Shown one piece after another: positions 1 through 7,760 of a stretch of DNA of 28,567 bases (within the stretch, counting starts at the first letter, position 1; the number at the start of each line of letters is the position of its first letter). The DNA comes from Chitinophaga pinensis (GTDB lineage: Bacteria; Bacteroidota; Bacteroidia; Flavobacteriales_D; Crocinitomicaceae). Location of the stretch: the NCBI GenBank assembly GCA_945861175.1, contig CAMATR010000001.1:1-28567 (forward strand), in the 5' to 3' direction. The translations under genes were made by a program, and so were the position numbers. The notes under the pieces were generated by a model. That model saw only the letters and a program-made list of their open reading frames with translations, was not told where the DNA came from and ran no database searches.

Positions 1-1
1 A

Positions 2-49
2 GCTTTTAGGGTGGTCAACACCAAAATAGATATACACCCAAAGGAATGA
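2..49 (+). CDS. Possible C-terminal tail of an upstream gene (partial)
   Basis: Frame 2 is open from the window edge to a TGA at 47-49 and would encode a 15-residue tail ending in HPKE. The two other forward frames stop within the first 30 bases. The stretch is too short to assign a family, and an open run of this length is only weak evidence. It sits 39 bases before rfbF, a spacing that would suit a gene upstream in the same operon. Confidence 0.25.
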   Translation, partial: AFRVVNTKIDIHPKE

Positions 50-87
50 TGATTAAAAAATTATTTTAATATCAAAATACACATACT

Positions 88-864
88 ATGAAAGTTGTAA
101 TACTTGCTGGTGGTTATGGAACAAGAATTTCTGAAGAAACGGATACTAGGCCTAAGCCAATGGTTGAAATTGGAGGGAAACCTATTTTGTGGCATATAAT
201 GAAAATTTATAGCCATTATGGATTTAATGAGTTTATTATATGCCTTGGCTATAAGGGCTTTTTTATTAAAGAGTATTTTGCGAATTATTTTTTACATCAA
301 TCAGATTTAACTATTGACTTAACTGACGACTCAAAGTTAGTACATAGTAATACATCAGAAAATTGGAAAATAACCTTGGTTGATACCGGATTAAATACAT
401 TAACTGGTGGGAGAATTAAAAGAGTACAAAAATATATAGGAAATGAAACATTTTTACTTACATATGGCGATGGCTTATCTAATGTAAATATTGAAGAATT
501 AGTCAAGAATCATAACAAAAGTGGGAAAAAATGCACCGTTACTGGAATTAGACCACAAGGAAGATTTGGATTAATGCAAATAGGCGCTAATAATGATGTA
601 GTAAATTTTGCAGAAAAGAAAGATGAAGATAATTCATTAATTAATGGCGGATATTTTGTATGTGCACCAAGTATATTTGATTTTATCAAAGATGATGATA
701 AGACTATTTGGGAAAAAGAACCACTAGAATCACTTGCAAAAAGTGGCGAATTAAATTTACATTTTCATGCAGGTTTCTGGAGACCAATGGATTCATTAAA
801 AGACAAGATGGATTTAAATGAATTATGGAATACCGATAAAGCTGAATGGAAAATTTGGGAATAA
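88..864 (+). CDS. rfbF: Glucose-1-phosphate cytidylyltransferase
   Basis: This cytosolic enzyme makes CDP-glucose from CTP and glucose-1-phosphate, the first step towards CDP-linked 3,6-dideoxyhexoses. The nucleotidyltransferase signature is at the N-terminus: GGYGTR at residues 8-13, then RPKPM around residues 21-25, and the metal-binding GDG at 127-129. The C-terminal FWRPMDSLKD stretch is typical of RfbF. The length of 258 residues matches the family. The ATG at 88 has no clear Shine-Dalgarno sequence. The stop codon overlaps the next start (TAATG), so translation is probably coupled to rfbG. The gene is very AT-rich, like the two that follow. Family assignment is firm. Confidence 0.95.
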   Translation: MKVVILAGGYGTRISEETDTRPKPMVEIGGKPILWHIMKIYSHYGFNEFIICLGYKGFFIKEYFANYFLHQSDLTIDLTDDSKLVHSNTSENWKITLVDTGLNTLTGGRIKRVQKYIGNETFLLTYGDGLSNVNIEELVKNHNKSGKKCTVTGIRPQGRFGLMQIGANNDVVNFAEKKDEDNSLINGGYFVCAPSIFDFIKDDDKTIWEKEPLESLAKSGELNLHFHAGFWRPMDSLKDKMDLNELWNTDKAEWKIWE

Positions 865-1946
865 TGAAAATGCAATTAAATACATATTTCAGCAAGCGAG
901 TTTTTGTAACTGGTCATACTGGGTTCAAGGGCTCTTGGTTTATTAAAATTTTAAACGATTTGGGTGCTACACTTAAGGGGTATGCACTTTCACCAGAAAA
1001 CGAATTAAATTTATATACAGAAATTAAAGGCGATTCATTATGTGAATCAGTCATAAGTGATTTAAGAGATAAGGCTGCCTTAAAAAAAGCAGTATTAGAC
1101 TTCCAGCCAGATTATATATTCCACTTGGCTGCACAGCCATTAGTTAGACTATCTTATGAGATTCCATCAGAAACTTTTGAAATTAATGTCATTGGTACAG
1201 CAAACTTATTAGACGCTATAAAACTCTTAGATAAGAAATGCAACATTGTTTTAATTACTACGGACAAGGTTTATCATAATAACGAATGGGAATATCCATA
1301 CAGAGAAAACGATAGATTGGGCGGCTATGATCCTTACAGTGCTAGTAAAGCATGTTGTGAATTAGTAATTGACTCCTATAGGAATTCGTTTTTTAATCCA
1401 TCAAAATATAATCACCATCAAAAAGCGATTGCTGTTGCAAGAGCTGGTAACGTAATTGGTGGAGGTGATTGGTCAAAAGATAGACTTATACCAGACATCG
1501 CTAAATCTTTAAGTAAAGATGAAGAAATAATTATTAGAAATCCTAATTCCATAAGACCATGGCAACATGTAATTGAACCTTTGTTTGGATATCTGGAATT
1601 AGGGAGACAGCTAAATGATTATCCTTTAAAATACTCGCAGGCATATAATTTTGGCCCAAATATATATGATGCTATTTCTGTTGAAGATGTGGTAAAGAAA
1701 TCAATACAGTGTTGGGGAAGAGGTGCTTATAAAATTCAAACAAATAATGATAATCAGCACGAAGCTGGGTTATTAAAACTTGATATTAGTAATACTTTGG
1801 CCAATTTAACTTGGAGGCCGATTTTTAATTCACAAATCGCAATTGAAAGAACAATAAACTGGTATAAAAATTATTACACTAGCAATAACGCAGCTGTTAT
1901 AATGCAATCAGATATTGAATATTATAACAGCTTAATTAATGAGTAA
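864..1946 (+). CDS. rfbG: CDP-glucose 4,6-dehydratase
   Basis: This extended-SDR enzyme converts CDP-glucose to CDP-4-keto-6-deoxyglucose. It has the NAD-binding motif TGHTGFKGSW near residue 16, the active-site segment TTDKVYHN, and the YxxxK pair in the segment YDPYSASKACCE. The motif RAGNVIGGGDWSKDRLIPD is characteristic of RfbG. I place the start at the ATG at 864, which overlaps the rfbF stop by one base and gives 360 residues, the usual length. An in-frame ATG at 846 lies inside rfbF and would add six residues unlikely to be translated. The gene ends 8 bases inside rfbH. Function follows from strong family motifs and from lying between rfbF and rfbH. Confidence 0.95.
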   Translation: MKMQLNTYFSKRVFVTGHTGFKGSWFIKILNDLGATLKGYALSPENELNLYTEIKGDSLCESVISDLRDKAALKKAVLDFQPDYIFHLAAQPLVRLSYEIPSETFEINVIGTANLLDAIKLLDKKCNIVLITTDKVYHNNEWEYPYRENDRLGGYDPYSASKACCELVIDSYRNSFFNPSKYNHHQKAIAVARAGNVIGGGDWSKDRLIPDIAKSLSKDEEIIIRNPNSIRPWQHVIEPLFGYLELGRQLNDYPLKYSQAYNFGPNIYDAISVEDVVKKSIQCWGRGAYKIQTNNDNQHEAGLLKLDISNTLANLTWRPIFNSQIAIERTINWYKNYYTSNNAAVIMQSDIEYYNSLINE

Positions 1947-3282
1947 AAATATTGAAATATTAAAAGGAGTTGATTTTAATAATTTGAATGATGAAAATCT
2001 AAAGAAATTATTAATAGAAAAATTTAGTAAAAACATCAATAAGCCAATTATCCCTGGTGAAAGTTATATACCCGTTTCAGGAAAAGTTTTAGACGAGGAT
2101 GATATTTTATGGGGAATAGAATCAATGATGGATGCATGGTTAACGGCTGGTAGATTTTCTCTTAAATTAGAAAGAGAGTTAGCAAAATATTTTGGTAGCA
2201 GATTTTCTTTATTGGTAAACTCTGGTTCATCAGCTAATCTCCTGGCATTTTATACGTTAACATCCACTAAGCTGTTAGAGAGAGCCATTAAACCAGGAGA
2301 TGAAATAATTACAGTTGCTGCTGGTTTTCCAACAACAATTAGTCCGATGATTCAATTTGGATGTATCCCTGTTTTTGTAGATGTAGATATACCAACTTAT
2401 AATATAAAAGTAGAAGATATTGAAAAGGCAATATCACCTAAAACAAAAGCAATTATGATTGCACATGCTTTAGGAAATCCATTTAACCTTAGTGTTGTGA
2501 TGGCAATTGCAAAAAAATATAATTTGTGGGTAGTTGAAGATAACTGTGATTCACTCGGAGCAACTTATGAAGGTAAAAAAACCGGAACTTTTGGTGATTT
2601 AGCAACTTTATCTTTTTATCCTGCTCATCATATTACAATGGGAGAAGGGGGTGCGGTAATGATTAATAATGCATCCTTAAAGAAAATTTCTGAAAGCTTC
2701 AGAGACTGGGGAAGAGACTGTTGGTGTGCACCGGGAAAGGAAAATACATGTGGTGAAAGATTTTCTTATAAATTGGGTGATTTGCCTGAAGGCTATGACC
2801 ATAAATATATTTATTCACATATTGGCTTTAATTTAAAAGTAACTGATATGCAAGCAGCAGTTGGTTTAAGCCAGTTAACTAAAGCAGATTATTTTGTTGC
2901 AAGAAGAAAAGAAAATCATAAAATCCTTTCAGAAATGTTCAAAGAATTCGAAGAACATTTTATTCTTCCAAAAGCAACTGTAAATTCAGATCCAAGTTGG
3001 TTTGGATTTATGTTAACAATTAGAGAAGGAAGTACAATTGAACGTAATAAATTTGTTGAGTATTTAGAACAAAATAAAATTGGAACCAGATTATTCTTCG
3101 GAGGTAACTTATTAAGACAACCAGCCTACTCAACTATAAATTATCGTAAAGTTGATGATTTAAAAAATACAGACACTATTATGAATAATACATTTTGGTT
3201 GGGGGTTTGGCCGGGATTAAAAACTGAACATTTTAAATATATTACTAGCATAGTTAGAAAATATATAAACGAGATTAAATGA
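1939..3282 (+). CDS. rfbH: CDP-4-keto-6-deoxyglucose 3-dehydrase (E1), PMP and [2Fe-2S] dependent
   Basis: E1 removes the C3 hydroxyl from CDP-4-keto-6-deoxyglucose using pyridoxamine phosphate, with electrons supplied by an E3 reductase. It has the DegT fold, but the Schiff-base lysine region reads SFYPAHHITMGEGG, with His 230-231 where aminotransferases carry Lys. The iron-sulphur cysteines fit the E1 spacing: C203, C261, C263 and C271 (C-X57-C-X1-C-X7-C). The length of 447 residues is slightly above the usual figure. It overlaps rfbG by 8 bases and the next gene by 4 (ATGA). No gene for the E3 ferredoxin-type reductase (AscD/RfbI/DdhD) is seen in this window, so electrons must come from elsewhere. 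Family assignment is firm. Confidence 0.95.
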   Translation: MSKNIEILKGVDFNNLNDENLKKLLIEKFSKNINKPIIPGESYIPVSGKVLDEDDILWGIESMMDAWLTAGRFSLKLERELAKYFGSRFSLLVNSGSSANLLAFYTLTSTKLLERAIKPGDEIITVAAGFPTTISPMIQFGCIPVFVDVDIPTYNIKVEDIEKAISPKTKAIMIAHALGNPFNLSVVMAIAKKYNLWVVEDNCDSLGATYEGKKTGTFGDLATLSFYPAHHITMGEGGAVMINNASLKKISESFRDWGRDCWCAPGKENTCGERFSYKLGDLPEGYDHKYIYSHIGFNLKVTDMQAAVGLSQLTKADYFVARRKENHKILSEMFKEFEEHFILPKATVNSDPSWFGFMLTIREGSTIERNKFVEYLEQNKIGTRLFFGGNLLRQPAYSTINYRKVDDLKNTDTIMNNTFWLGVWPGLKTEHFKYITSIVRKYINEIK

Positions 3283-4349
3283 AAAGACTACTAGTAGAAG
3301 ATTTAGAACACATACTGAAACATACCCAAAGCCTTTGGGATGAGGTAAGAGGTAAAAGAATTTTTATAACCGGGGGAACCGGTTTTTTTGGCAAATGGCT
3401 GTTGGAAAGTTTTATTTATATTAATGAAGTTCTCAAACTAGAATCTTCTATTACCGTTCTCTCAAGAAACCCGGAGAAATTTCTTGCCGAATTTCCTTTT
3501 TATGCAGAATACAAAAATGTTTCATTCTTAAAAGGAAATGTGATTGATTTTGAATTCCCAAAAGAACAATATCATTTTATTATCCATGCAGCAACAGAAG
3601 TTGATGTAAAATTAAATACAGAAGAACCGCTGTTGATGCTTGATACAATAACGAAGGGAACACGAAGAGTATTGGATTTTGCAAAAGAACAGCAGGTGGA
3701 ATCGTTTCTATTAACAAGTTCTGGTGCAGTATATGGTAAGCAGCCCTATAACGTTACTCACATAAAAGAAACAGATAGTTTTTTTATAGATATTAATAAT
3801 CCTCATTCGGCCTACGCAGAAGGTAAGAGATTAGCAGAGCTTTATTGTTCTATCTACAATAAGCAATTTGGTATTCCGGTAAAAATAGCCAGATGCTTTG
3901 CTTTTGTTGGACCATATTTACCTCTAGATTCTCATTTTGCAGTAGGCAATTTTATTAAAGACGTTTTGAATGGCGGTCCGTTGATTATTAAAGGTGATGG
4001 TAATTCGTATAGGTCATATTTATATACATCTGATTTAATGGTATGGTTGTGGACAATATTATTTAAGGGGGTTCAAAATCGACCATATAATGTTGGATCT
4101 TCGTCGGACATGAAAATCAGCGAAATTGCCTCAAGAGTGGCCAGTCTGTCGGGAGAAAGACTTGAAATTAAATTATCGAACGAGAACAAATATTTACTTG
4201 AAACGAATCGGTATATTCCTTCCGTAGATCGTGCCCAAAAAGAACTTGGACTGGTTCAATCGGTTGATCTGAATGACGCAATCTCTCGAACGCTACTGTG
4301 GAATAAAAGTATTAGACAGAATTCTACGGAATCGCGAAAATTAATCTAA
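3279..4349 (+). CDS. NAD-dependent epimerase/dehydratase (SDR), probable CDP-sugar reductase
   Basis: This extended SDR of 356 residues has an N-terminal extension of about 25 residues before the nucleotide-binding motif FITGGTGFFGKW. It carries the Ser of LTSSGAVYG and the YxxxK of YAEGKRLAE, so the catalytic triad looks intact. It is coupled to rfbH by an ATGA overlap. That position is where CDP-abequose, CDP-paratose or yersiniose-type reductases sit in known 3,6-dideoxyhexose clusters. The likely role is reduction of a keto group on the RfbH product, either at C4 or on a two-carbon branch added by the downstream thiamine enzymes. A 2-epimerase or a further dehydratase cannot be excluded. 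The family is certain; the exact reaction is inferred from context. Confidence 0.8.
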   Translation: MKRLLVEDLEHILKHTQSLWDEVRGKRIFITGGTGFFGKWLLESFIYINEVLKLESSITVLSRNPEKFLAEFPFYAEYKNVSFLKGNVIDFEFPKEQYHFIIHAATEVDVKLNTEEPLLMLDTITKGTRRVLDFAKEQQVESFLLTSSGAVYGKQPYNVTHIKETDSFFIDINNPHSAYAEGKRLAELYCSIYNKQFGIPVKIARCFAFVGPYLPLDSHFAVGNFIKDVLNGGPLIIKGDGNSYRSYLYTSDLMVWLWTILFKGVQNRPYNVGSSSDMKISEIASRVASLSGERLEIKLSNENKYLLETNRYIPSVDRAQKELGLVQSVDLNDAISRTLLWNKSIRQNSTESRKLI

Positions 4350-4362
4350 ATCCAGGAACACC

Positions 4363-4737
4363 ATGGAATCGATGATAAAATTCTCAGATTATCTCGCACG
4401 CTTCTTGAGCGATAAAGGTATTAAAATTGTTTTTGAGCTTTCGGTCGGGATGATAACGCATATTCTGGATTCAATTTCCACCAAAACAAATATTCAAATA
4501 ATATCTGTCCATCATGAACAAGCTGCCGCTTTTGCTGCTGATGCAACAGGCAGAGTTAGTGGTAGACCGGGAGTTGCGTTGGCGACAAGCGGACCAGGTG
4601 CAACAAATTTACTTACTGGTATTGGTAGTTGCTATTTTGATTCTGTTCCCGCTTTATTTATTACCGGTCAGGTGAACACTCATGAAATAAAAGGTGAAAA
4701 AAATATTCGACAGTTGGGATTTCAAGAAACAGTTTAA
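4363..4737 (+). pseudogene. Acetolactate-synthase-like thiamine enzyme, N-terminal fragment
   Basis: These 124 residues are the N-terminal half of the pyrimidine-binding domain of an acetolactate-synthase-like enzyme. The segment around VSVHHEQAAAFAADATGR contains the catalytic Glu of the family, followed by ATSGPGATNLLTGI and then RQLGFQET, where intact proteins continue with DIV and several hundred more residues. Homology stops there and the frame closes at a TAA at 4735-4737. The diphosphate-binding domain is absent, so the product cannot be a working enzyme. The sequence after the break belongs to an aminotransferase tail. YerE, which adds a two-carbon unit to the CDP-sugar in yersiniose synthesis, belongs to this superfamily, so the intact ancestor could have had a related job. 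Confidence 0.85.
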
Positions 4738-4957
4738 AATAACACGGGATGAATTAATTGTTAAACTGAAAGAAGATATGATAGATACGCGTCCTGCTTT
4801 TCCTCAGATCAGCCAATATCCGATGTGGCCTACCGCAATAAGTCCGATAGCAAAACATATTGGGGACAACGCGATAAATCTTCCGAGTGGACATAATCTC
4901 CAGGAAGAACAAATCGAATACATTTGTAACTCTATTAAAACCCATCTTGGTGTATGA
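4733..4957 (+). pseudogene. DegT/DnrJ/EryC1 aminotransferase, C-terminal fragment
   Basis: Downstream of about position 4733, in a different frame from the preceding fragment, the sequence encodes a typical C-terminus of a DegT-family sugar aminotransferase. It shows ITRDELIVKLKEDMIDTRPA, then NAINLPSGHNL and EEQIEYICNSI, ending at a TGA at 4955-4957. The catalytic lysine region and all upstream parts are missing. A GTG at 4694 could open this frame, but that part lies in the other gene fragment. The stop overlaps the start of the transketolase subunit (ATGA), suggesting the intact aminotransferase was once its direct upstream neighbour. The closest resemblance by eye is to perosamine-synthase-like enzymes, which is only a guess. 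Confidence 0.8.
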
Positions 4958-5772
4958 TGAACGAAACAGATCTTAAGCTGTTCGCACGAAATGTGAGAAA
5001 AGAAACTTTGGAGATAGTTTACAAGGCTAAGGCTTCACATATTGGTGGTGCTTTTTCTATGGTTGATCTCTTAACCATTTTATATAACGGTATTTTAAAT
5101 ATCAATCCTCATGATCCACATTGGAAAGATCGGGATCGCTTTCTTTTAAGTAAAGGGCATGCCTGCTCTAGTCTATATACCACACTCGCATTAACGGGTT
5201 ATTTTCCGGTGAAAGATTTACAAAGTTATGGAACAGATGGCAGTATTTATTTGTCTCATGCTAGTCATAAAGTTCCAGGTGTTGAGTTGTCTACTGGAAG
5301 TTTGGGTCATGCACTACCTGTCGGTTGCGGATTAGCACTAGCTGCAAAAAGGAAACAAGAAAACTGGAGAGTCTTTATTCTCGTCAGTGATGGAGAACTT
5401 GATGAGGGGTCAAACTGGGAAGCGATACTTTTTGCGCCACAACATAGGTTGGATAACCTTGTATTGATAGTTGATTATAATAAAATCCAAAGTATGGGTA
5501 ATGTGAAGGATGTTATAGATCTTCATCCGCTTCGAGAAAAATTTCTCGCTTTTAATTGGAATGTGATTGAATCAGATGGACATGATTTTAATCAATTGCA
5601 AAAAGCCTTTTCAGGATTGCCAATTGGTGGTTTAAAACCAACTGTAATTATCGCGCATACTATTAAAGGTAAGGGTGTTCAATTTATGGAGAATAAGTTG
5701 CTTTGGCATTACAAATCACCTTCAGAAAAGGAATATAAAGAAGCTCTAAATCTGCTGGAGAATCTTGAATGA
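4954..5772 (+). CDS. Transketolase-like protein, N-terminal subunit
   Basis: This is the thiamine-diphosphate-binding half of a split transketolase. Conserved residues include His29 (SHIGGAFSMVDLL), SKGHA at 66-70, GSLGHALPVG around 116-124, and the metal/thiamine motif DGELDEGSNWEA from about 146, closed by DYN at 174-176. The usual GDG is SDG here. The length of 272 residues fits N-terminal subunits. The ATG at 4954 overlaps the stop of the aminotransferase fragment; an ATG at 4957 is equally possible. It overlaps the C-terminal subunit gene by four bases (ATGA). A housekeeping role is unlikely in this setting. Transfer of a two-carbon hydroxyacetyl group to a keto-sugar nucleotide is a reasonable inference but is not shown by the sequence. 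Confidence 0.9.
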   Translation: MMNETDLKLFARNVRKETLEIVYKAKASHIGGAFSMVDLLTILYNGILNINPHDPHWKDRDRFLLSKGHACSSLYTTLALTGYFPVKDLQSYGTDGSIYLSHASHKVPGVELSTGSLGHALPVGCGLALAAKRKQENWRVFILVSDGELDEGSNWEAILFAPQHRLDNLVLIVDYNKIQSMGNVKDVIDLHPLREKFLAFNWNVIESDGHDFNQLQKAFSGLPIGGLKPTVIIAHTIKGKGVQFMENKLLWHYKSPSEKEYKEALNLLENLE

Positions 5773-6668
5773 GAACAGCATTTATAACAAAATTAGCTGA
5801 GCTTGCCCGAAAAGATGATTCGATTTTTTTGATTGTTGGTGATTTGGGTTTTTCAGTGGTTGAACCGTTTGCAAATGAATTCCCAGCCAGATTTTTAAAT
5901 GCTGGCATAGCAGAACAAAACATGACAGGTATTGCAGCAGGTTTAGCTAAAGAAGGGTTCAATGTGTTTACCTATTCAATTGGTAACTTTCCAACTTTAA
6001 GGGCAATGGAACAAATCAGATATGATGTTTGCTATCACAACTTAAATGTGAACATAGTCTCGGTCGGCGCCGGATTCGCCTATGGTTCATTGGGTGCTTC
6101 ACATCATGCAACTGAAGATATTGGCATGATGCGGACATTACCAAATATGAGAGTTTTTTCTCCTGGAGATCCCTTAGAAGCTCAATTAGTAACTGAGTAT
6201 GTTGCTAACCATCCCGGCCCAAGTTACCTGCGAATTGGGAAAGCAGGCGAAAGTCTAGTACATAAACCCAATCAGGATATTTCAATTCAAAAAATAATTC
6301 CTGTAATTATTAAAACGAATTCAGATACCGCTGTAATCGCTACGGGAAGTATTCTAAACTACGCTTATGAATATTTAAAAGAAAACCAGGAAAAACCATA
6401 CGATTTATATAGTTGCCCAACTATAAAGCCCATAGATAAAGACTCTCTTGTTAAATTGGCAGAAAAATACAGTCAATTAATTACGTTGGAAGAACATCAA
6501 AAAAGTGCTGGGTTTGGATCGATGATACTCGAGAGTTTTCATGATTTAATGGAAAAATACCCTGATTTTGTCCTTCCGAAAATAAAAAGAATTGCAATTC
6601 CGGATGCATTCATTAATGTTTCCGGGTCACAAACCTTTCTACGACAACAAATGGGATTGATATTTTGA
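5769..6668 (+). CDS. Transketolase-like protein, C-terminal subunit
   Basis: This 299-residue protein holds the pyrimidine-binding domain and the C-terminal domain of a two-subunit transketolase. The catalytic Glu that activates thiamine is Glu49 in NAGIAEQNM. The segment GASHHATEDIGMMRTLPN (about 109-126) matches transketolase and DXS-like proteins, as does SPGDPLEA. A C-terminal domain follows, with VIATGS near residue 195. The ATGA overlap with the N-terminal subunit indicates coupled production of both halves. Together they look fully functional, in contrast to the broken thiamine enzyme just upstream. The acceptor substrate is unknown; the neighbouring CDP-dideoxyhexose genes make a CDP-4-ketosugar the leading candidate. 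Confidence 0.9.
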   Translation: MRTAFITKLAELARKDDSIFLIVGDLGFSVVEPFANEFPARFLNAGIAEQNMTGIAAGLAKEGFNVFTYSIGNFPTLRAMEQIRYDVCYHNLNVNIVSVGAGFAYGSLGASHHATEDIGMMRTLPNMRVFSPGDPLEAQLVTEYVANHPGPSYLRIGKAGESLVHKPNQDISIQKIIPVIIKTNSDTAVIATGSILNYAYEYLKENQEKPYDLYSCPTIKPIDKDSLVKLAEKYSQLITLEEHQKSAGFGSMILESFHDLMEKYPDFVLPKIKRIAIPDAFINVSGSQTFLRQQMGLIF

Positions 6669-6725
6669 TTTCAAGATGTTGTGCAGGTTTATTCTCACGA
6701 TTATTAATCCGATAATTATTCAGCT

Positions 6726-7682
6726 ATGCCAAAAAAGGTTCAAATATTTATTCTTACAAAAGATCGTCTGCCTTTATTGAAAAGGTCGCTTAATTCTGTG
6801 TTAGCGCAAACATATAATGAAATACAGGTAATTATTTCTGATAATTCAACAGGTGACCAGACTGAAAATGAGTTGGGTAATCGACACGATCGAGAATTTA
6901 AATATATACGCAGACAACCAAGTTTACCGGTTATTGATCACCATAATATTATTCTTAGCGAAATCACTTCACCATATTTTATGATGTTCCATGATGATGA
7001 TGTGATGCATCCGGAAATGGTACGTACGCTGCTTCAAGAACTCGAAGCAAACAAAGAATTAATTGCTATTGCTTCTAATGCTTGGATTTATAATAACGGG
7101 AAACGGTCAGGATTATTCTTTCGCACGGATAAACAGGACATCACTATTTCCAACCGTGAAGAGATGGCTGAAAAATATTTGTGTGACAAAGACTTTGCGC
7201 CATTTCCTTCCTATTTGTATAGGAAGATCGTTGCAGAAAAGCAACGGATGTTTTTTTCCAGAGGAAGAGAATATTCTGATGCTTCATTCATTATTGACTT
7301 GATTTATCTTGGGAAGGTTTATTTTAAATCGAATCCACTCATGGATTACAATATTATTGCGAATCAAGGAAATCTAACATTTAATAACTTTTGTGGTAGA
7401 ATTGAATTGTCACAATACATTTCTTCAACTACAAGATTTCATAGACGACATCCATATGTAAGAATGTATCGATTATCAAATCTTTATTACGAGTTTAGAA
7501 TTCGATTCATGCTGAATTCTGAAACTATCTTTTCTAAGAGAGATTTAAGAGTGGGATTACTTTTGTTGAGGTACTCACCAGTTCGTTTATTTCCAAGCTT
7601 AATATCTTCTATAGTTAGATACTTAGTTACTCGATATTTATCGGGAAAACGTAGCGATAAATTCGATAAGAAGAAATATTAG
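6726..7682 (+). CDS. Family 2 glycosyltransferase
   Basis: This is a GT-A glycosyltransferase of 318 residues that probably adds one sugar to the lipid-linked repeat unit at the cytoplasmic face. The N-terminal strand VQIFILTKDR is followed by VIISDNSTGD and the metal-binding acidic cluster HDDDVM at about residues 89-94. The C-terminal part is rich in Arg and aromatic residues and may contact the membrane. It begins 57 bases after the transketolase pair with no obvious Shine-Dalgarno sequence. Donor and acceptor cannot be read from the sequence. Confidence 0.85.
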   Translation: MPKKVQIFILTKDRLPLLKRSLNSVLAQTYNEIQVIISDNSTGDQTENELGNRHDREFKYIRRQPSLPVIDHHNIILSEITSPYFMMFHDDDVMHPEMVRTLLQELEANKELIAIASNAWIYNNGKRSGLFFRTDKQDITISNREEMAEKYLCDKDFAPFPSYLYRKIVAEKQRMFFSRGREYSDASFIIDLIYLGKVYFKSNPLMDYNIIANQGNLTFNNFCGRIELSQYISSTTRFHRRHPYVRMYRLSNLYYEFRIRFMLNSETIFSKRDLRVGLLLLRYSPVRLFPSLISSIVRYLVTRYLSGKRSDKFDKKKY

Positions 7683-7750
7683 CAAGAGATGCCATTTTTC
7701 TTATTTAAAATCATAATTAATTGATCAATTGGCTGAGTTTATATTATTAC

Positions 7751-7756
7751 AGAGGA
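7751..7756 (+). promoter_or_regulatory. Ribosome binding site of the fcl-like gene
   Basis: AGAGGA lies five bases before the ATG at 7761. It is one of the few good Shine-Dalgarno matches in the first half of the window and supports this start codon. It may mark the beginning of a separately acquired block (7761-9877). Confidence 0.6.
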
Positions 7757-7760
7757 CTAA

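Noticed and set aside
297..506. Minus-strand open frame inside rfbF
   Set aside because: It is a shadow of a strongly conserved gene; the translation has no family features, and all clear genes run on the + strand.
846..863. Earlier ATG for rfbG
   Set aside because: It lies within the rfbF coding sequence and adds residues not expected in RfbG. The TAATG at 864 gives normal length and coupling.
4954..6668. Pyruvate dehydrogenase E1 or DXS instead of transketolase
   Set aside because: The N-terminal half has the DGELDEGSNWEA and SKGHA motifs of split transketolases, and the size split matches two-subunit transketolase. DXS would be one long chain, and no lipoyl or E2 partner is present.
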